NCBI GenBank assembly: GCA_033795365.1
Contig: JARYGU010000002.1
Span: 372,001-436,000, forward strand
Direction of reading: 5' to 3'
Origin: JARYGU01 sp033795365
Lineage (GTDB): Bacteria > Pseudomonadota > Alphaproteobacteria > Rhizobiales > Rhizobiaceae
DNA: 64,000 bases
The notes beneath the pieces were generated by a model. That model ran no database searches. It was not told the origin of the DNA and saw only the letters and a program-made list of their open reading frames with translations. Numbering within the stretch: the first letter of the stretch is position 1; each line of letters starts with the position of its first letter. Made by a program: the position numbers and the translations under genes. Below are positions 62,128 to 64,000 of this stretch, in pieces.

Positions 62128-62616
62128 ATGGACCGTCTGGACCGTAAGATCCTGCGCCTCCTGCAGGAGGATTCCACGCTTGCCGTTGCCGATCTCGCAA
62201 AGAAGGTGGGACTGTCGACCACCCCCTGCTGGCGTCGCATCCAGAAGATGGAAGAGGATGGCGTGATCCGTCGCCGCGTCGCGCTGCTCGATCCCGTCAA
62301 GATCAATACCAAGGTCACGGTCTTCGTCTCGATCCGGACGAATTCGCATTCGACCGAATGGCTGAAGCGGTTCTCCGAGGTCGTCGTAGATTTCCCGGAA
62401 GTCGTCGAATTCTACCGCATGAGCGGCGATGTGGACTATCTGCTGCGGGTCGTCGTGCCGGATATCGCCGCCTATGACGCCTTTTACAAGCGGCTCATCG
62501 CCAAGATCGAGATCCGCGACGTGTCTTCGGTCTTCGCCATGGAGCAGATCAAGTACACGACCGAGCTGCCGCTCGATTACATGGTGATGGACCAGGCGAA
62601 ATCCGGCGAAGAATAA
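62128..62616 (+). CDS. Lrp/AsnC-family transcriptional regulator
   Basis: 162 residues: N-terminal helix-turn-helix (LDRKILRLLQEDSTLAVADLAKKVGLSTTPCWRRIQKMEEDGVI) and C-terminal RAM ligand domain (VVEFYRMSGDVDYLLRVVVPDIAAYDAFY). GATAAGGAG precedes the ATG. Upstream sequence is AT-rich (TTCCAATTGCATTTTGACTC), likely its own promoter. Target unknown. Confidence 0.92.
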   Translation: MDRLDRKILRLLQEDSTLAVADLAKKVGLSTTPCWRRIQKMEEDGVIRRRVALLDPVKINTKVTVFVSIRTNSHSTEWLKRFSEVVVDFPEVVEFYRMSGDVDYLLRVVVPDIAAYDAFYKRLIAKIEIRDVSSVFAMEQIKYTTELPLDYMVMDQAKSGEE

Positions 62617-62756
62617 GCCCCGGTCACGCCCGGATAAACTCCGTTCACGTCGGCGTCAGCGGGGCGCGCAATGCCTTGCCCCTTCGGCGGTCCGGTCTAT
62701 TTCGCTGAATTGAGCGTCCGGTACAGGCCCGGGCGTGCAATTCGGGAGATAGTGAC

Positions 62757-63758
62757 ATGAAAAATGCGGTCAGCCTCTGCCTTTGCGCTTTCCTCTTCGG
62801 CGGGACGGCGATGGCAGAGGAACCCAGCTACGGAGCACGGCTGGAAGGCTTCGACTATCCGTTCACGACGGAAATCTTCAACACGATCAGCCAGAACCAG
62901 CCGGTCGAGATGGCCTTCATGGACATTGCCGCGGCACAGCCGAACGGCCGCACCGTCGTCCTGCTGCATGGCAAGAATTTCTGCGCGGCAACCTGGGAAG
63001 GGACGATCGCGGCGCTTTCGGACGCCGGCTACCGGGTGATTGCGCCGGATCAGGTCGGCTTCTGCAAATCCTCGAAGCCGGAGAACTATCAGTACAGCTT
63101 CCATGCGCTGGCCCATAATACGCGGGCGCTTCTCGATCAGCGCGGCATCGACCGGGCGATCATCGTCGGACATTTGATGGGCGGGATGCTCGCGGCCCGA
63201 TACACGCTGATGTATCCGCAGGACGTCGAGACGCTGGTGATGGTCAACCCGATCGGGCTGGAGGACTGGAAGGCGAAGGGCGTTCCCTATACGCCGGTCG
63301 GGCAGGGGATCGAGAACGAGCTGAAGACGACCGCCGAGAGCATCCGCGCCTATCAGGAGAAATTCTACTACAACGGCCAGTGGAGGCCGGAATACGACAG
63401 GTGGGTTTCGATGCAGGCGGGTATATATCGCGGCGAGGGCAGGGAGATCGTTGCCCGCGCCCAGGCGCTGACCTCCGACATGGTCTACACGCAGCCTGTG
63501 GTGCATGAATTCGGCAATATCGCCGTGCGCACCGTGCTCATGATCGGTCAGACGGACCGCACGGCGCCCGGTGCTGCCGCCGCACCGGCCGATGTCGCCG
63601 GAACGCTCGGCAACTATCCCGCGCTCGGCAAGGAGGCGGCCGAACGCATTCCGCAGGCCGAACTCGTCGAATTCGCCGAGCTCGGGCATTCGCCGCAGAT
63701 CCAGGATCCGGAGCGGTTTCACGCCGCCTTGCTGAAGGCGCTTGCCGAGCAGAAATAG
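62757..63758 (+). CDS. Exported alpha/beta-hydrolase fold protein lacking the catalytic serine
   Basis: 333 residues with a signal peptide (MKNAVSLCLCAFLFGGTAMA, cut before EEPS) and an alpha/beta-hydrolase domain: VVLLHGKNFCAATWEGTI (oxyanion region), DQVGFCKSSKP and a C-terminal ELGHSPQIQDPERF with the expected His. The nucleophile elbow reads GHLMGG, not GHSMGG: the codon is TTG (63174-63176), one base from TCG. The acid residue appears present (IGQTDRTAPG). As read, hydrolase activity is doubtful. Confidence 0.85.
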   Translation: MKNAVSLCLCAFLFGGTAMAEEPSYGARLEGFDYPFTTEIFNTISQNQPVEMAFMDIAAAQPNGRTVVLLHGKNFCAATWEGTIAALSDAGYRVIAPDQVGFCKSSKPENYQYSFHALAHNTRALLDQRGIDRAIIVGHLMGGMLAARYTLMYPQDVETLVMVNPIGLEDWKAKGVPYTPVGQGIENELKTTAESIRAYQEKFYYNGQWRPEYDRWVSMQAGIYRGEGREIVARAQALTSDMVYTQPVVHEFGNIAVRTVLMIGQTDRTAPGAAAAPADVAGTLGNYPALGKEAAERIPQAELVEFAELGHSPQIQDPERFHAALLKALAEQK

Positions 63759-63804
63759 GCAAAAAGTGGGTTCCGATGGAGATGCCGCCGGGACTTGCGG
63801 TACC

Positions 63805-64000
63805 CTACTTCTCCAGCCGCGCCAGCAGCGAGGACGTGTCCCAGCGGTTGCCCCCCATGGCCTGGACTTCGGCGTAGAACTGGTCGACGAGGGCGGTGAC
63901 CGGCAGCTTCGCGCCGTTGCGGCGGGCTTCCGACAGCACGATATCGAGGTCCTTTCGCATCCAGTCGACGGCAAAGCCGAAATCGTATTTGCCGGCATTC
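63805..64000 (-). CDS. Beta-hydroxyacid (3-hydroxyisobutyrate-type) dehydrogenase, C-terminal fragment at window edge
   Basis: The last 64 codons of a minus-strand gene that continues past base 64000. The visible residues FGFAVDWMRKDLDIVLSEAR and LVDQFYAEVQAMGGNRWDTSSLL are typical of the C-terminal helical domain of 3-hydroxyisobutyrate dehydrogenase/tartronate semialdehyde reductase-like enzymes. Ends with TAG at 63805-63807. The exact substrate cannot be told from this part. Confidence 0.75.
   Translation of the reverse strand, partial: NAGKYDFGFAVDWMRKDLDIVLSEARRNGAKLPVTALVDQFYAEVQAMGGNRWDTSSLLARLEK

Noticed and set aside
62697..63998. 433-codon minus-strand open frame at the right edge
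   Set aside because: It covers the alpha/beta-hydrolase antisense and is out of frame with the real dehydrogenase fragment that ends at 63805.

Overview
The window comes from a GC-rich alphaproteobacterium, almost certainly a member of the Rhizobiaceae or a close relative (order Hyphomicrobiales). Two clusters support this. The first is the aerobic cobalamin operon with Pseudomonas denitrificans/Sinorhizobium-type genes (cobN, cobO, cobE, cobA, cobB, cobC, cobD). The second is the acpXL-fabZXL-fabF2XL-fabF1XL-adh2XL-lpxXL cluster, which makes and attaches the very-long-chain fatty acid of rhizobial lipid A. No rRNA, tRNA, CRISPR array, integrase or insertion sequence was seen. The content is mostly chromosomal housekeeping with some accessory inserts. 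Species cannot be fixed from the sequence alone.

Layout. 1-8627: cobalamin synthesis, starting inside cobN, with a TSUP permease on the opposite strand. 8736-14185: lipid A very-long-chain acyl cluster with a good promoter before acpXL and an internal hairpin after it. 14423-17788: a PAS protein, two small enzymes (VOC and SRPBCC) and gnd. 17882-30144: a LacI-family regulator, a four-gene sugar ABC importer, a GH2 beta-mannosidase, a D-lyxose/mannose-type isomerase, a sugar-phosphate isomerase-like protein, a Gfo/Idh oxidoreductase and an aldo-keto reductase. This reads as a beta-mannoside uptake and catabolism operon. 30223-34112: zinc homeostasis (znuA divergent from znuCB-zur, with two palindromes between them) plus a small RcnB-like periplasmic protein carrying a similar palindrome in its promoter. 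34138-41919: gamma-carbonic anhydrase, dusA, a cysteine-rich unknown, a repeat-rich spacer, a lower-GC P-loop kinase and a very long uvrB; rhizobial palindromic repeats lie in spacers and in frame inside dusA and uvrB. 42005-46938: a LysR regulator, an MdaB-like quinone reductase and a YgiN-like monooxygenase that share an operator-like sequence, then two DUF1801 proteins, a DUF899 protein and an arginase-like protein. 46998-55616: a GGDEF-EAL protein, small membrane proteins, a thioesterase, an extensin-like lipoprotein, a second TSUP permease and an ABC-2 exporter. 55746-58642: a retropepsin-like protease, DUF1289, and the late cobalamin genes for the ribazole-transfer and DMB phosphoribosyltransferase steps. 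58760-64000: dgkA, a histidine kinase, a nuclease-like protein, a UDG-family protein, an Lrp regulator, an alpha/beta hydrolase lacking its catalytic serine, and the end of a beta-hydroxyacid dehydrogenase.

Most promising observations: (i) palindromic repeats read in frame within dusA and uvrB; (ii) a ketosynthase paralogue (FabF2XL) without the catalytic cysteine next to an intact one; (iii) a shared operator-like sequence linking a quinone reductase and a quinol monooxygenase; (iv) a Zur-box-like palindrome before an RcnB-like protein and a metal-binding tail on ZnuC; (v) a minus-strand terminator plus tandem hairpins in a spacer with no minus-strand gene, a candidate small RNA. All functions are inferred from sequence recognition only; no database search was run.
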